This document shows positions 1-12,444 of a DNA stretch of 64,000 bases, piece by piece. Source of the stretch: Paramacrobiotus metropolitanus (taxonomy: Eukaryota; Tardigrada; Eutardigrada; Parachela; Macrobiotidae); NCBI RefSeq assembly GCF_019649055.1, contig NW_026570279.1, positions 248,001 through 312,000 on the forward strand, in the 5' to 3' direction. Positions within the stretch are counted from its first letter, which is position 1. The number at the start of each line of letters is the position of its first letter. The notes beneath the pieces were generated by a model that saw only the letters and a list, made by a program, of their open reading frames with translations, did no database searches and was not told the DNA's origin. Made by a program: the position numbers and the translations under genes.

Positions 1-794
1 TTTGTAAAGGAAACAGATAAAAGCGCAGTACTGTATATATGAGAAGTGCAATACGGACTATACGGCCGATACGTATACGCGGTAACCTTTTTGCACTAAG
101 CGCTCGCCATAAATTTATAATACAGTGACAATCATACTACAGAACCTGAAAGTTAATACAGCAAGAAGGAAAGGTAAAGTGGACTTTTTTTAGTTTCCAA
201 TGACTAACAATCCAACGTAAATTCATTCTATGTAGAACTACTGTCAATTTCGTACCAAAGTAAAATCCGGTCCGTTTTTTGTTCACCGTGCAATACCTAT
301 GTGCGGAGTCTCGGACGGCTACCGTAACACAGTATGCACTTTGTTATAAGTGCGCATGCTCTAATCGTTCATGATTTGTTCCAAAATTACGAGTGTATTT
401 ATACATTACAGTTCGTAATTTACACGTTTTGCCACGCAGTGATTTCTTTAAAGTTGGAAGTATTTTAAACGCAGATGTATAAGAATACTCGAAGTTAATG
501 TCAAGAAAAATATTAATGCAGAAATGCCAACGTTTTTGTTTTCTTGGTGTTGCACCATACGGGTGATGCCGTGGTAATGCAATATTTTTAGCCTACGTAG
601 CCGTGTACGAACTGATGCCAGCCGCCAGCCGCTGGCGGTTGCAACTCGGCCATCGCCCTATGATCTAGTTGTAAATGCTACAGTTTTTAAAAAAATCACT
701 CATAATTTTATGAATAGTCCAAAGTTTTTTTCACATCGATTGCAACTTTTTATGAAATGACCCTCATACATACTTACACTAAACGGTATTTGCG
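1..794. other. no gene seen; 3' flank of MULE transposon
   Basis: I see no supportable coding region here. The only structure noted is a short perfect palindrome at 622–638 (8-bp stem CCGCCAGC with a 1-nt loop). No terminal inverted repeat matching the 5' side of the adjacent transposon was recognised. Confidence 0.5.
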
Positions 795-3700
795 CTAGAA
801 CAAACAGGGTGGGGAACGGCCACCGCACACAGATCGTCTGCCACTATAGTCTAAAGGAGCCGACAAACAGTGCGCGCGGCCTGGCCCCTGAAGCGTTCCT
901 TTAACCTGTGAAAGTACCGTATATTTGTTCTCGTTCTGATTACCTTGTTTCTGAAGCAACGACTGCCTGTTGTTTGTTGCGCTACTTCTGTCTACATCAG
1001 GGGTCAGGGTGTCCAAGGTCATTTCCTTTCGCCCTTTGCGGATGAGTGCACCTTCCGCTGCTTTTCGGTCCTTCACCCTACGACGAGTGCCCTTTGGCTT
1101 GCTTCCGGCATTTTTCGAGGTTGGACGAACAACAGCTCGATACAGTCTCTTTCGCTTGCTGAAACTTTCCAAATAATCGGTTAAACTGTTTGCAGCCGCT
1201 GCAACCGCAAGCGAATGGGAACACATTCCCTTTGAACGAAAGTGATCGCACCGACAGTCAACTTCGCATGACCCGCACTTCCAAGCGACTACCCGCTCCA
1301 CACGTTCCTTCGGCTCTTGAATGGCATATTCCACACTAACGGTGTTGCCAGTACGCGTTTCTGCTTTTTTGCTTATGTGTCGATGCTGATGAATCATGCG
1401 GGCAGCGTTCCAATGCGAGCGGTAATCTTCTGACAAATTCGACTCGTGGAATGCGATGGGAAATTTGCTTACGGAATCCGATATAGCAACAATATCCCCA
1501 GATGCAGGCTTGAGATGTTGTAACAAATCGGTGTCTGGGATCAAACCAAAAATTTCCATGTAACACGTTTTCAGTGCGCGGTGCTGAAACAGCAACGATG
1601 TACTGCAGGTCATTAAGTCCACATTTTTTCGGCGGTATTCTCCTCGACCAACGATGCTCTCTGCCATTGAACGCTCCTGATGCAGGAACAAGCGCTTCAG
1701 TTCACGAATAATTTCCAAATCGGTCAAAGCATTTTTCGCTTTCGGTTCAAGTTTTTGTCGTATCATGGAATTTGCCGTCTCAGTGGCGTTGTTATGACAA
1801 AGTCTGTCCCCAAATCCAGCTGGCTGACGTGCTTCCAATATCACCTTATGGATGTAATTGGATTCACGCTCCGGAGTGAAATACCGGGCACTAAATCCAG
1901 GATGTCTCTCTTCCCAGACTGTTTTCAAAAATTCAAGCCGCTCTTTGAAGTCTTGAGAAGAAACTGCATCAACCAATCCTTCGGTATACGTATTCTGCCG
2001 CGTTATTGTAATACCGAAAATGTCGTCAACAGTTTTCTTCCGCTCTTCCTCGTCACAGAAAGAAAAATCATTGGCGAGCAGTCTTTTAAGATTCTCTTTG
2101 ACATGTAACACGCACAGCAAGTGTCGTGCTTGAGGAACAGCGTCCCTAAAGAAATATATGTTACGATAAATTTCATTTCGATATCCCTGACAAGGTTTAA
2201 CTGCAACGTAACGGAAATAGTTTCAACGTATTAATAAAAGCCCTCCACAAAATAATAAAGGCCCCATGCCGTGAATTCATAGTGACCACCTCGTAAAACA
2301 AACTCCAGGCTAGCAAAAGTGAAAGTACTGTACAGTAAAATCAGACTTCTTTATTAAATCACTGCTTTACAACTTTCAGATTGGGAGGAATTAGATCGTC
2401 TCGTTGACTTGAGCATCGGATTTATTCTTTTTACTACATGAATACTAACTATCTATGCCATGATTTTCGTTCTCCGGGGCTAGCTTCTGTACCACCAAAC
2501 TAATTTTTACTATTTTTACTAATTGTTACCAGGATGCCGTAGACTTTACATTGGCTGATTCTCGCTAATGCGCATTGACCTGAGTGGTACAGTGCCGTTG
2601 CACTTCAATACATATTACTGTTGCAGTACTTATGAGTATACTGCTCAAAATATTAGACTTCATAACACTTAATCGATAACAAGAACAATTAACAGTTCTT
2701 GCATCTGTGCAGAACCTCGTCTGTGCACTACTGATTTCTGGCATCTTTGCATTGATTTCAAGCAGATATTTTTCTGCGTAAAAGTATTATCTGTTTTTTT
2801 TTGCCATGGTAACGCATCAGCAGTTCTGGTTGCCGTTTCGGTACAAGGGCGGAAATTTTATGGGTAGTCAGTATCGTCGAGCGCTGTGCAACACAACCCT
2901 GCATGGTTGGGGCTGCAATGAACGTTCGGTTAGCCGTCGCGCCCAACGCTTCCTGTATCCCGTTTCAAAAAGCAGAAGGGTGGAATGCGGCCGGGTGTTC
3001 CGCATACCAGTTGTGCAGGGTACGGCCACAGCACCTAACTGTATTCGTGCACATTCTGAGAATCAGCAAAATTATTCTGCCGGAGTGACCACGGCTCACA
3101 ATTATCACAACACGTGATCAAGAACGGTCGATATGCCCTTTCCATTTTTTATGCGGTGGCGGTGGCCTACGGACGAACACCACGATCATCGCAGGTTGTG
3201 AGCATATACGACCCTGCCCGCTAGCGCAAAGCTAAAAGGGTGGCGGTGAGTCGGCGACCGACGGACGGACCACTACCAGTTACACGTGCTGTGAATATTT
3301 ATATATGGCCGCGGCGCTTATGTTTATTTGTTAATAAAAACAACTGCTCTCATGTGTTGTTGTCTGCCCGATATTGTTGCGATGACCGAGGGACAGATAC
3401 CACATTTTCCTTGATCCCTGAAAATCGACTAATTTCGCTACGCTTCGGTCGACTAGGAGTATGCAATCTCCAGCAGCCAGATACCAAACTTGCGACACCC
3501 CAGTAAGAACACAAAATACTTAAAACAGAATTAAATAAGTAATACTAGTGCTGGTATAAAAACAGAAAACTAAAATAATATTGCAGATTTGTCCAATTAT
3601 ACTCACAGTGCCGACTGGAACAACGCTGACTGTTCATCGGATACAAAAACAGGAAGCCAGGCGGCAGAAGATCTCCACTTATCTCCGCAATAAGCTTGCA

Positions 3701-4700
3701 AGTTGTCGAATATCAACATCCAAGCTTTCGCAAATTCATCTTTCGATTGGCCGGTCATAAGAACACAAGGTCCAATTATAACTGCTCGGTCGCACACTCC
3801 AAGTGACGCTTCATCGATAACGTTGTTTCCCCTCTTTGCAAAATTGATGCGGGATAATCCTGGGTGACGAAGACAGGTGACCAATAAGTATTTGCGGCTA
3901 ACGGTGTAAAGGACATCAAAATACAAAGCGGATTCCGGCACACCCGAAATCGTGGGGTCCAAACAAAATTTGGCAAACATGGCCGACTGAGTAGGCATCG
4001 CCACTAGTACTAAACAATTTCGTTCACCACTGTCCTTTATATCCGTATGCAAAATTGTGGCATGCTGCTCCGCCACCATATCCAGTAAAGTGGTTTCCGC
4101 TGCCAGCTTTCTTTCTCTTGCTTTGGCGTTATCAATTTGCCGCCGATTGTTTGGAACAGTAAAAATGTTGCTGGTTTTCGCTGCCGCAGTTGCTTGTATT
4201 GCAGCAAGCATATCGATGTCGTTCTGACTGGGATTTGTGCTCACTTGCTCTTTCACAAGCGCGCTCGTTAACGTTGCGTTTGGCTGATACTGACCGGCAC
4301 GTTCACCGCGTTTACTCGGCATGACGAAAAATCATACGGTTCAATTGATTTGAAATTGCGAGCCCAGCGATATTCAATTGCCGCGATGCGCATATTTGGA
4401 CCCGCGGTTTTGAGGTATATTCGTTTCACAAAGTCTGCACAATCTTCATTCCGGTAAGTGTATATTTTCGTTCGGCTTGAAATGGATATACCATTTTGCC
4501 ACCAGCGGCATCCGGATTCCCCACGAAGCGTTTTGTGGGTGTCCATTTCTCTCATGACCACAAAAAATACACCATTTCCTCTGAAACCATGCGGAACTCC
4601 GTAATTAAGGCTCAGCCTGAAGTCAGCGGCATCTTCGTGCAGTAGACTTTCACAAAAATCAACATGCTGAGCAACGGAATCCGGAACTTCATAATATTTT
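795..4700 (-). pseudogene. MULE-type transposase with SWIM zinc finger, frameshifted
   Basis: This is a Mutator-like element transposase read on the minus strand, which would cut and paste its own DNA. The N-terminal part (about 4690–4327) has a divergent FLYWCH-like look, with Trp, Cys and 'YTYRNEDC'. The middle part (4322–3607) ends with 'FVSDEQSALFQSAL', as in the MULE catalytic core. The C-terminal part (2145–795) begins 'DAVPQARHLLCVLHVKENL' and carries a SWIM finger (CRC…CSH, about 1250–1190). A donor GTGAGT at 3606 and an acceptor TTTCTTTAG ending at 2146 join middle and C-terminal parts in phase, restoring the usual MULE order. Near 4325 the frame changes at a run of five T, so the copy is probably inactive unless this is a sequencing error. 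MULE identity is fairly sure; the far N-terminus is not. Confidence 0.7.
2146..3606 (-). other. long intron within MULE transposase
   Basis: This interval is inferred to be an intron. It begins (minus strand) with GTGAGT and ends after a pyrimidine-rich tract with TTTAG. Removing it reconnects two halves of one MULE catalytic domain in phase 2. It is unusually long for this window. An open stretch on the minus strand at about 3110–2760 inside it is not recognised as any protein family. Confidence 0.55.
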
Positions 4701-4788
4701 CAGCACTCGAACCTAATAGTATATTTCCAACAGTATTTATTACCGGTACACACCACGTGTGCGTATGAAGTGTCCAACAAAGAATAAG

Positions 4789-5529
4789 GGAAGACTCCGG
4801 GCACCACCTTTTACCATGAAAGTCTCCCGACACCACTTTTCACCACCACCAGGATGCCGACGCCACTATCTAATTAGTTTTTATTTTGATGAATACACCG
4901 CCGAAATCTCGCTACACCACCATGCGAAACGCAAACACCATTGCTGGCTCCAGACACCACCACTTGCAAATTTCTCAGTTTGATGCTATAATTCTATTAC
5001 AGTATAGGCGAGAAAAAACACAGCACGGTCTTCTCGAGCCTTTACATGCCACTTTCGAGCTTTGGTTTCCATTGTGTGAGCAACGGAAACCGAAGCTCCT
5101 GCTCCAAATAATACGATAAGCAGCAGTACATGTGTGACTACATTTTTTTGGTCGCACTCGCTCTGCAACTTTACCAGGGCGGTAGTTAGGCTTCAGAATT
5201 TGCTCGATCTCGATCTATTACTCATTCGCTTATCGTTTCCCCGGAAAAAGAGCTCTTGAGATCGTTTCCGTTAAGCAGATCGTACGTAAATGGGACGGTA
5301 AAAGTATCTGGTCACTTATAGTTATAACAGCTTGTACATTATAACACAAGTACATCTATAAAGTGGCGTCGTGAGACAAACGGTCTGTTACTGAAATCGG
5401 TGTTGTCTCAGGAATGGTGGCCCGAAGCAGAAAGTGGTGTCAAAAGGTATCGAGAGCCCAAATGGTGGTGAAAGGTTGTTTCGGGAGACTTTGGTTGTGA
5501 GAGATGGTGTCCGAAGCATTCTTCATAAC
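4789..5529. mobile_element. non-autonomous element with minisatellite-like terminal inverted repeats (copy A)
   Basis: The left arm (about 4789–4970) is made of loosely repeated units rich in 'caccac' and 'ctccgggcaccacc'. The right arm (about 5361–5529) reads as the reverse complement, with 'ggtggtg', 'tcgggagacttt' and 'tggtgtccgaagc'. The two share 'cgggagact' and 'ggtgtc' blocks in opposite orientation. The centre holds no recognised coding sequence. It sits directly beside the 5' end of the MULE transposase gene, so it may be its terminal repeat region or a derived MITE. No clear target-site duplication was found by eye. Confidence 0.5.
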
Positions 5530-6345
5530 ATATCTGAAATTCTTCCCGGCCAAAGTGGTAGACAATTTAATGCTTGGCCTGTTTTTTATATGCTGTTACA
5601 AGAAAATTTAATGGGTTTGGGTGCGCCGCCGCGTTCCCTTCTAGTCTGCCGACCCTGCGGTCGCTGTTTACAATTTCACAAAGCCGTACACCAGGAGGCG
5701 CCGGCAAGTTTAGTGCGGAAGCAATTAATTCTTATTTTAATTTCGGACACGTCGCTGTTTTCACATGCTACTGCTCCTGAATTCTTACAGGGTTAAACTT
5801 ATCAGAATTCTACAGTCGCCAGAACCTGCATCGCACAATAGGAGTATTTCGTACGCATTTTTGCATTGAAAGTGGTATGTGCAATTTAATTTCAAGCCTT
5901 AAAACATTTTGGGTAAGCAGAGAGGTAAACCCTTCTAAGTACTGTAATCTATTTTACTGGAACTGACTACCATTCTGGTAGCAAGTTCTGACTAATTAAA
6001 TTTTGACAAATTGTGAAGTTAAGTGGCCTGGGAAGCTTAACCGTCACTCCGACCACTGGAAACGGGAAAGTAATGAAATGTCGGCTGCTTTTATGGAATC
6101 CCTCTCAGTGAACGTTCTCTCAATCGCCGCTCGCCAGTTTTGCCAGCGCAGTTTCTCTTGATGGTTTTAACAAAAGATTCCACTCAGCAGGTAAATCAGA
6201 CTGCAAACTGACGCTGAGTTATTTCAAAATAATGCATCTTTAAATATTTCTCCGCTTTGTTCTCGTAATCGAAGTATGGAATTTTAATAAATCGTCACTG
6301 GATAGCCTTCTCCAGCCAATGTAATTGGAACAAAGATAAGTCAAT
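5530..6345. other. intergenic, nothing recognised
   Basis: No gene family, repeat or RNA was recognised. The short open frames here lack conserved motifs. Confidence 0.4.
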
Positions 6346-6465
6346 ATGGCTGCATGCACGGGTAAGCACCAGCTATGGCTGCCTGCACGGGTGACCTTTC
6401 TGGGTCCGCACGGGTACTAGCTGTGTGCACGGGAGATATCCGCGGGTTTCAGCTGTGTGCACGGA
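6346..6465. repeat. degenerate tandem repeat, core 'tgcacggg'
   Basis: About four imperfect units of roughly 27–40 bp share the phrase 'gct(g)…tgcacggg' (at 6349, 6378, 6405 with a variant, 6421 and 6451). Spacing and sequence have drifted, so this looks like an old minisatellite. Confidence 0.6.
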
Positions 6466-9250
6466 ATCTCACATATGCAGTTAAATGTAATTTTAATCGT
6501 GGATTCTAAATTACATTTTCACTGCCCTTTCTCACACATCTTTCACTTTTAGCCGCCTTCTGGACATAATGTAATCTGTGGCCTGCCACACTCGAGGTAT
6601 ACAGTAAACACATATTTTCTTCTAGACCGGCTTTTGCCAATACTGCTGGTCAGTTCGTGGCGTCGAAGGCGAAGTTCAGAATTCAGTTAACCAGTTCGTA
6701 CCGTGTCCGGTTTGAATGGTGCCGTTACTGGGCGAACCCGTTAATGAAATTTAATGTGGTACGCAATGCCACTGCAGAGAGAGCCGCACGCAACGCTTTT
6801 CTGTTTTTGGCATCGCTCCTTTACCACATCCACCTCCTCTGTCCCTGATCTAACTTCATTAGATGGTCAATACAAGCTTCGTTTGCGCCTTCACATTCGA
6901 ACTCACAAATCGGGTCCAAAAATAATTTTTGCAAATATTTCTTTCTCTTTGCAAAGAATTTAGCCATACAAACAGCAAAAACTTGTTCCAGACCTCCGTG
7001 CAGCCAAACACCGTGAAAACGCCCGTGCACGCAGCCAGATACTTATTTACAGTATAACTTATTGAAGATACCGTATTTATGGCTATTACTGTACGTGTAT
7101 AATGCTGTTACGGCGTTGACGTAAATTATCACGCTACTATTTTGGATAGAGAGATTGCTCCCGATTTTAATTAAACAAATGCGTTATTCTTTTGACCGTT
7201 TCTGACCAAGAAGTAAAAGACCACACTTGATTGTCGGGAAATTCGGAAGCAAACACTTCGATAGATTTGAGGACACTGCTTCGTAACCTTAACTGTCTTG
7301 AACCTGGTTATGAAAGGCAATTTTAGCAGTTACCTTGCTAAAACTGCAATTTAACAGGTTCATGCACGACGATCAACATTAAAACGCTATTATTCTAACG
7401 CATCCGACTTCGAAAAAGACGCTACAAGTATGGCGTATGCTGATCTTTTGCACGCTTAGTTTGCTGGCATCCTTTGAAAGTAAGAAGGCGGCACGTACTC
7501 TTTAACTGGTGATTTCAGAACACTAGCATCGCTTTCTGAAGGGTTAGGAGAACGACCAGGAGTCTGACGAAAGGAGCCGGAACGTTGGCGCCTACGAGCA
7601 GCCGGAAGAGAATCAGTCCCACATGATACAGTGCCATCACATAGTCAACGGCTTTACTTTTTTTTGCAAATCTGGCGATAGCAAGCAGTAGTCCGTTTCT
7701 CTTGGAAGCTCATCTACATGACGGCGCTTATCATGGCTGCTGCGTGGTTTGCTACGAGTAAAAAGCATTTTGATTTCGACATACTGTACACAGAATAATC
7801 AGTACAGATAGTACAGCACGTCATTTTAAAATTAAAACCACCTACATCATCGCTTAAACACCTGCAGTCTGAACACACACGCTGCTAGATCTTCTACGTA
7901 ACGGGATAAGCAGCGGTGGCTCAAAGTGGTGCCACTTCATCAGGCGACTACAGTACGTAACACAACCCGTTCTCATCAGCGCAATGGTAATGTCGCCGGC
8001 TTCTGATTACTGACTTACTGTAATGTTCATTTCATTACAGTATTTCAAGATGTTGAGCGTTCCGGCTTTACTTAAAAATCGGCTACACATTTCAGCTTAG
8101 GAAGTTAATTCTCAAACCTTGTGTTTAGTTGTACTAGTGTTTGTTTGTATTAATATGGAATGATAGAACGGTAGGTGCCTATACGTCCAAACCCACACCT
8201 ATTTAACTGATCAGCGCCGTTTGATGTAACGCACAACTAAGGCGGCGACGATTCATGTTTCCGGCAATATAGTCGCAGCTATTCATTTTTGAGACACATC
8301 GATGGCATTATAGACAATTTGCTGACCTTTACAAACACATCTCTTAGCGATCCTAGCCAGAGCTGCTCTACTCCAAATGCTACAGCTACTATTCACATCT
8401 CGGCACACCATTTATTGGTTAGTCTCTTTTGAAATTATCAGATCAGTGAGCCCTGCAACTTGCGCTACTACAACGGCCGCAAAATGAAATGTCCCTTCGG
8501 TAGCCTGTCTATCCAACTGTGTCAAGTGGCATAATATATGCCGCGTACAAAAACCTTCAAAACTTTCAAGCTTACAGTTGGCAGCAAAAAGCCGCGCTTC
8601 ACCACAAAAAATTAACTATTCATTGCATTTTATTGCATCGTAAAATTTAAAAGGCTTCGTGTACAGAGTGAATAAATACAAATTTTCCTGTCTGTAACGT
8701 TTTCAGTTCAATTGCTTTTACTTCCTTTTCAATACTTCGGAGAATTTAGAGACTTTTAATTAAAACTTAAAGCTAATTTCAAGCCCGTCAGAGTAGTCAT
8801 TCCAATTGCATAAAAATGCGGTGTTTTGCATAATTTATAATTATCTGTAAATACGCGGTTTATCGTTTTCGCCGTAAATGTAGCTTATTGTTTGCGACGC
8901 TGATACGAGACAAGATGACATAATAATCTCATATTTAAATATCCATGCTCTATCGCGAGTAATCAATAGTTGTTACATTGCGATATATGCGAATCGCGAA
9001 ACGGCTGTCCTTGCCACTCACTTCACTTCCGGTGGTGGTTCTGTCATACTGTCGTCCGAATCATTCCCGCCAAAGCGAAGGCCGTATTCCCCCACTCCCA
9101 GTCCGTACCTTCAAACACGGAGACTGAGTACTGCTTACGTGTGCTAATGAAAGTGCCAGTGGCCCGGTACAGGGTACTCAATTCGTATACACGTACGAAA
9201 ACTTTCACTTTCGCCGTTTCGCGCATTCCCAAACACCATTTTGCTTTGTT
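6466..9250. other. mostly empty; weak possible coding exon at 7769–7452 (minus)
   Basis: No family was recognised. On the minus strand, 7769–7641 reads as a polar 43-residue frame from an ATG (MLFTRSKPRSSHDKRRH…). An adjacent frame ends '…KEYVPPSYFQRMPAN' with a stop near 7452. The two are in different frames, with a possible donor after an A8 run and an AG downstream, but phases do not match convincingly. It could be a small real gene or chance. Confidence 0.2.
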
Positions 9251-9254
9251 TAAT

Positions 9255-9780
9255 GACATTTTGTAGCCACATGATTTGTATAGATAGGCTTGAAATCGTA
9301 TGTGCGCGCAACATCCGGTTGGGTAGTTATGGCTATGAGAAATTTCTAAAAATTTTAAATGCATTCAGATGTACCAAAAGTCTCCATATCTACCAATCAT
9401 CTCTAAATTTGTACATAAAAGCAAGCAAGGATGACGACTATTTGTACACCGAACCACGAATCTAGTATTTTTTTCAAAATTTAGAATAAATTTTAAAATT
9501 TTTGAAATTCATTTACAATTTGAAAAAAATTTAACCTGGGTTCGGTGTAAAAAACGATTTTCATGCTTTTATGTGCAACGTGCTTTTATGTGCGTGCAAA
9601 AACGTGCTTTTATGTGCAAAATTTAAAGAAAATCGGCCCCTAACGAGACTTCTGGTACAAGCGGATGCATTTGAACTTTTTGGAATTTTCTTGAAGCCAT
9701 AGCTCCCGAACCGGATGTTGCGTGCACAAACGGTTTTCACGCTTATGTGGACGAATCATCTGGTTACAGTGTACAGTACT
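9255..9780. repeat. ~500-bp foldback (MITE-like) element
   Basis: The whole interval is a long imperfect inverted repeat centred near 9515. The left arm carries 'gcaacatccggttgggtag', 'atggct', 'aaatgcattcagatgtacc', 'acataaaagca' and 'acaccgaacc'. The right arm carries the reverse complements in mirrored order ('ggttcggtgt', 'tgcttttatgtgc', 'ggtacaagcggatgcattt', 'agccat', 'ccggatgttgcgtgc'). Between 9563 and 9618 the right arm also has three tandem copies of 'gtgcttttatgtgc'. There is no coding potential. A transcript would form a long hairpin. Confidence 0.8.
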
Positions 9781-11626
9781 CTGTGTACATCTGTGTACTC
9801 TCTGGTTAGAGAATCATCTGTGTACATCATCATCGTAAAACATAGCAAAGAAGTGTTTGTGAGTGCGCGACAGTGAAAGGTTTCGTGCACGCACACGAAT
9901 TTGGTACCATGTGCCAGGCCACTTCTCTTAAAATTATATAAAACGCAAGCGCAAGCTTTACTCTCCTGTTAAGTAGAAAATAATGCGTTAATTACTATGT
10001 ATAACCATTACGTTTTACAGTTGTGGACTTTGCATCAATTCAAAACACGTTCCGTAACTAAATCACCTTGATATAATTCCTGCGCTTTTATAACAGCTTC
10101 ATCAACCTTTGCGCGAAATGAACGTGTTCAAAGCGTGCACCGGAATGTCGCACCGGAATCAAAGATGTGGCTGCAGTTGGACTTATGTATATTCATGTAA
10201 AATCAGTTAAAGGAAGAAATTCCAACTGCTCCGGGTTGTACAGTTAAATTGTACGAAATTACTAAAGGCACCTTACAGACCATCTGATGTACTGTATGTT
10301 GATATGCTTTAACTTACCACCCACTGCTCGTTGATGGTGCCCAGTCATTACTAGCATCAAATGCACTAGTTCCACCGTAGTCTCCGAATATGTCTTCCCG
10401 TGACAAATTAACAGCACGAAGTTCATCGTTTTCAGTTGTCTCCGTAAACATGTATTCTTCCTGCTACATACAGACCAGGAACGTTAGCTAACGACATGTG
10501 ATGAACAATGCAAAAATGCTGACAAAGATTAGTGACGCATTGTCGTTCCGGGAAAGAGAACTGCGTCAATACAGAGGCAAAAATCTTTAAAAACCTTTAC
10601 CGCATCCGCAGAAGAATCCATTTCCGCGGAGTAATCTTGTAGGCAATTAGTTGGCCAAAATATAAGAATGGTGAGGAAAATTTTTATAAAGCAAGGGCAT
10701 GCTCATGCGGTATAAAAACATAAATAAGCAATTTTTATAAACAAGTCGTAAGTTAATTCCCAGGATTAAAAAGCTTTTGAAAGCAAAACAGGCTTAATCC
10801 GTTCTCTGTGCCTGTTGTCTAGTGATCTGCCTGCCACTTAGGCTTCTTGCAAGGCAGTGCGCGTTTGTCTTCGCCTACCAGGTGTCGGTCGCTTTGATAA
10901 AACGCCGCTTAGCGGCATGTGTAGCTCATTGAATACATTCGTCGCTGCCTGCTTTGAAGTTTCCATTTTGTGGTTCCATTTGCGCTACAGTCTGTAGCGC
11001 AAACGCAAACTGCAAAATCTATTCGATAGTTCTCCCTCATCTAATTTTGATTACAGTTTTATTTTATTGTATGAGCCAAGCTGCAAATAGCTTCGCTACA
11101 ATAAGCGCACAAGGCAATGATTGCACTCTGACTGGGTCTTTCATTTTGGTGGTTTCATTCGTTTTAACCGATTACCAAGGACATTTAAGCGTCATTTTAA
11201 TTCTCGGCTTTAACCTGACCGAATTCATTTTACTTTTGCGCCTCTGGTAAACCGTTAACAGACTTTTATTCGATCATTGAGGTGCTGATTTTGACGATAT
11301 AATCCGCTCGTTATATGCGTTGCTTCTTCCCATCGTCTCGTACATACTCTGTATTTCACGTAAATGAGGATCCTAGAAGTGTGAAAGCGGAATTACGACG
11401 CTTGCTTTTACTTGCTGTATTATGACAATACTCCTATAAGCAACAGTGCGGTGGATGCCAGGCTTCTGATGGGCTGAGTTCTTAATTTTGTTAGTCCGAC
11501 ACCCAGTATGAGCAGACCCATGAACCCAGGTTCAAAACTTCATATGGGTTAAATTAAACTAGTTAAGGGCTCGAATTGTATTTAGTCCAAAGTGACTAAA
11601 AGTGAAACTTGGGTAGTTTAACTTAT
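9781..11626. other. intergenic, nothing recognised
   Basis: AT-rich sequence with short frames only. One open frame near 10954–11250 (plus) is hydrophobic but lacks a family signature and is not called. Confidence 0.4.
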
Positions 11627-11768
11627 TCAAGTCCAAGTAATCAATTCTAATTCAAGTCCAAGTAATCCAAGTCCAAGTTTGAGTAATCCGACTCCAAATC
11701 CAAGTCCAAGTTTGAGTAATCCAAGTCCAAGTTTGAGTAATCCAACTCCGAATCCAAGTCCGAGCTTC
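11627..11768. repeat. minisatellite, ~21-bp unit 'aagtccaagtttgagtaatcc'
   Basis: Several tandem units built from 'aatccaagtccaagtttgagt' run across this interval, with some shorter 'aatccaactccg' variants. Translated, they give Ser-Asn-Pro-rich (plus) or Leu-Gly-rich (minus) repeats, which is a by-product of the repeat and not evidence of a protein. The array abuts the GatA-like fragment. Confidence 0.85.
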
Positions 11769-11774
11769 AGCGCG

Positions 11775-12053
11775 GGCCGTTCTTCCAGTGCATCAGCCAC
11801 TCGCATCCAACACTCGCATTTCGTCACTGAGCTCGGGGACATTGTATTCCTTTGCAACACCAATCCGCAATCGCTTAACGTCCGCTTTCTCCTCGGGAAG
11901 CGTCTTCCTGAATGTGGTTGAGTCTTTGCTGTCGCATCCAGCGATCACGCGAAACACTGTCCGCACATCCTCCACCAAGCGGCCAAAAATGGAAGGGACA
12001 TCCGTAGAGTTCAGGAGAGGGATGAGGCCATGACGCGAAACCGATCCGTAGGA
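11775..12053 (-). pseudogene. fragment of glutamyl-tRNA(Gln) amidotransferase subunit A (GatA/QRSL1-like), frameshifted
   Basis: The minus strand encodes 'SYGSVSRHGLIPLLNSTDVP', then '…AGCDSKDSTTF' and 'RIGVAKEYNVPELSDEM'. These match the order of blocks in mitochondrial GatA (QRSL1), the amidase subunit that turns Glu-tRNA(Gln) into Gln-tRNA(Gln). After 'SDEM' the frame closes. The homologous continuation ('ADALEERPA') is in another frame and runs into a minisatellite. Only about 90 of the ~500 residues are present, without the catalytic Ser-Ser-Lys region. I take it as a stray duplicated fragment; the functional gene must be elsewhere. Confidence 0.7.
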
Positions 12054-12444
12054 TAGCATGATAATACCGTAAGTGTGAGTGTTGGTACGTGATACGTAAA
12101 ACAAAGCGTTTCCGATTTTTCTTGAATGAAATTCTACTCAAAAGTTACCTCAACAGATTTTAACAGACCACGTCCTTAACAGGTTTTAGTCGCACCTAAT
12201 TAGTCTTAGTCGCAAATCTTTTTAATACATAGTTTGAAGTCTCCGTTGCACCTTTACGGTGTGTTGGGCATTTATAACATCGTATAGAGCGAAGAAACAA
12301 AATAAACCATATCCGATGCGCATAAACCGGTTCGAAGTTGGGACAGAAAACCACTTATCTGCGCTACACACCGCAATCGAAACATGCGCTTGTTGTAATC
12401 CTACCCTGTAGTGCGTACACGGTTTCGTTCCTGTCGAGGCTTGA

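Noticed and set aside
2758-3117. Open frames on both strands inside the MULE intron
   Set aside because: No recognisable domain, and the frames overlap on opposite strands. More likely intron or inserted sequence than a gene.
11679-11921. Ser-Pro-Asn-rich open frame
   Set aside because: The composition is produced entirely by the 21-bp tandem repeat.
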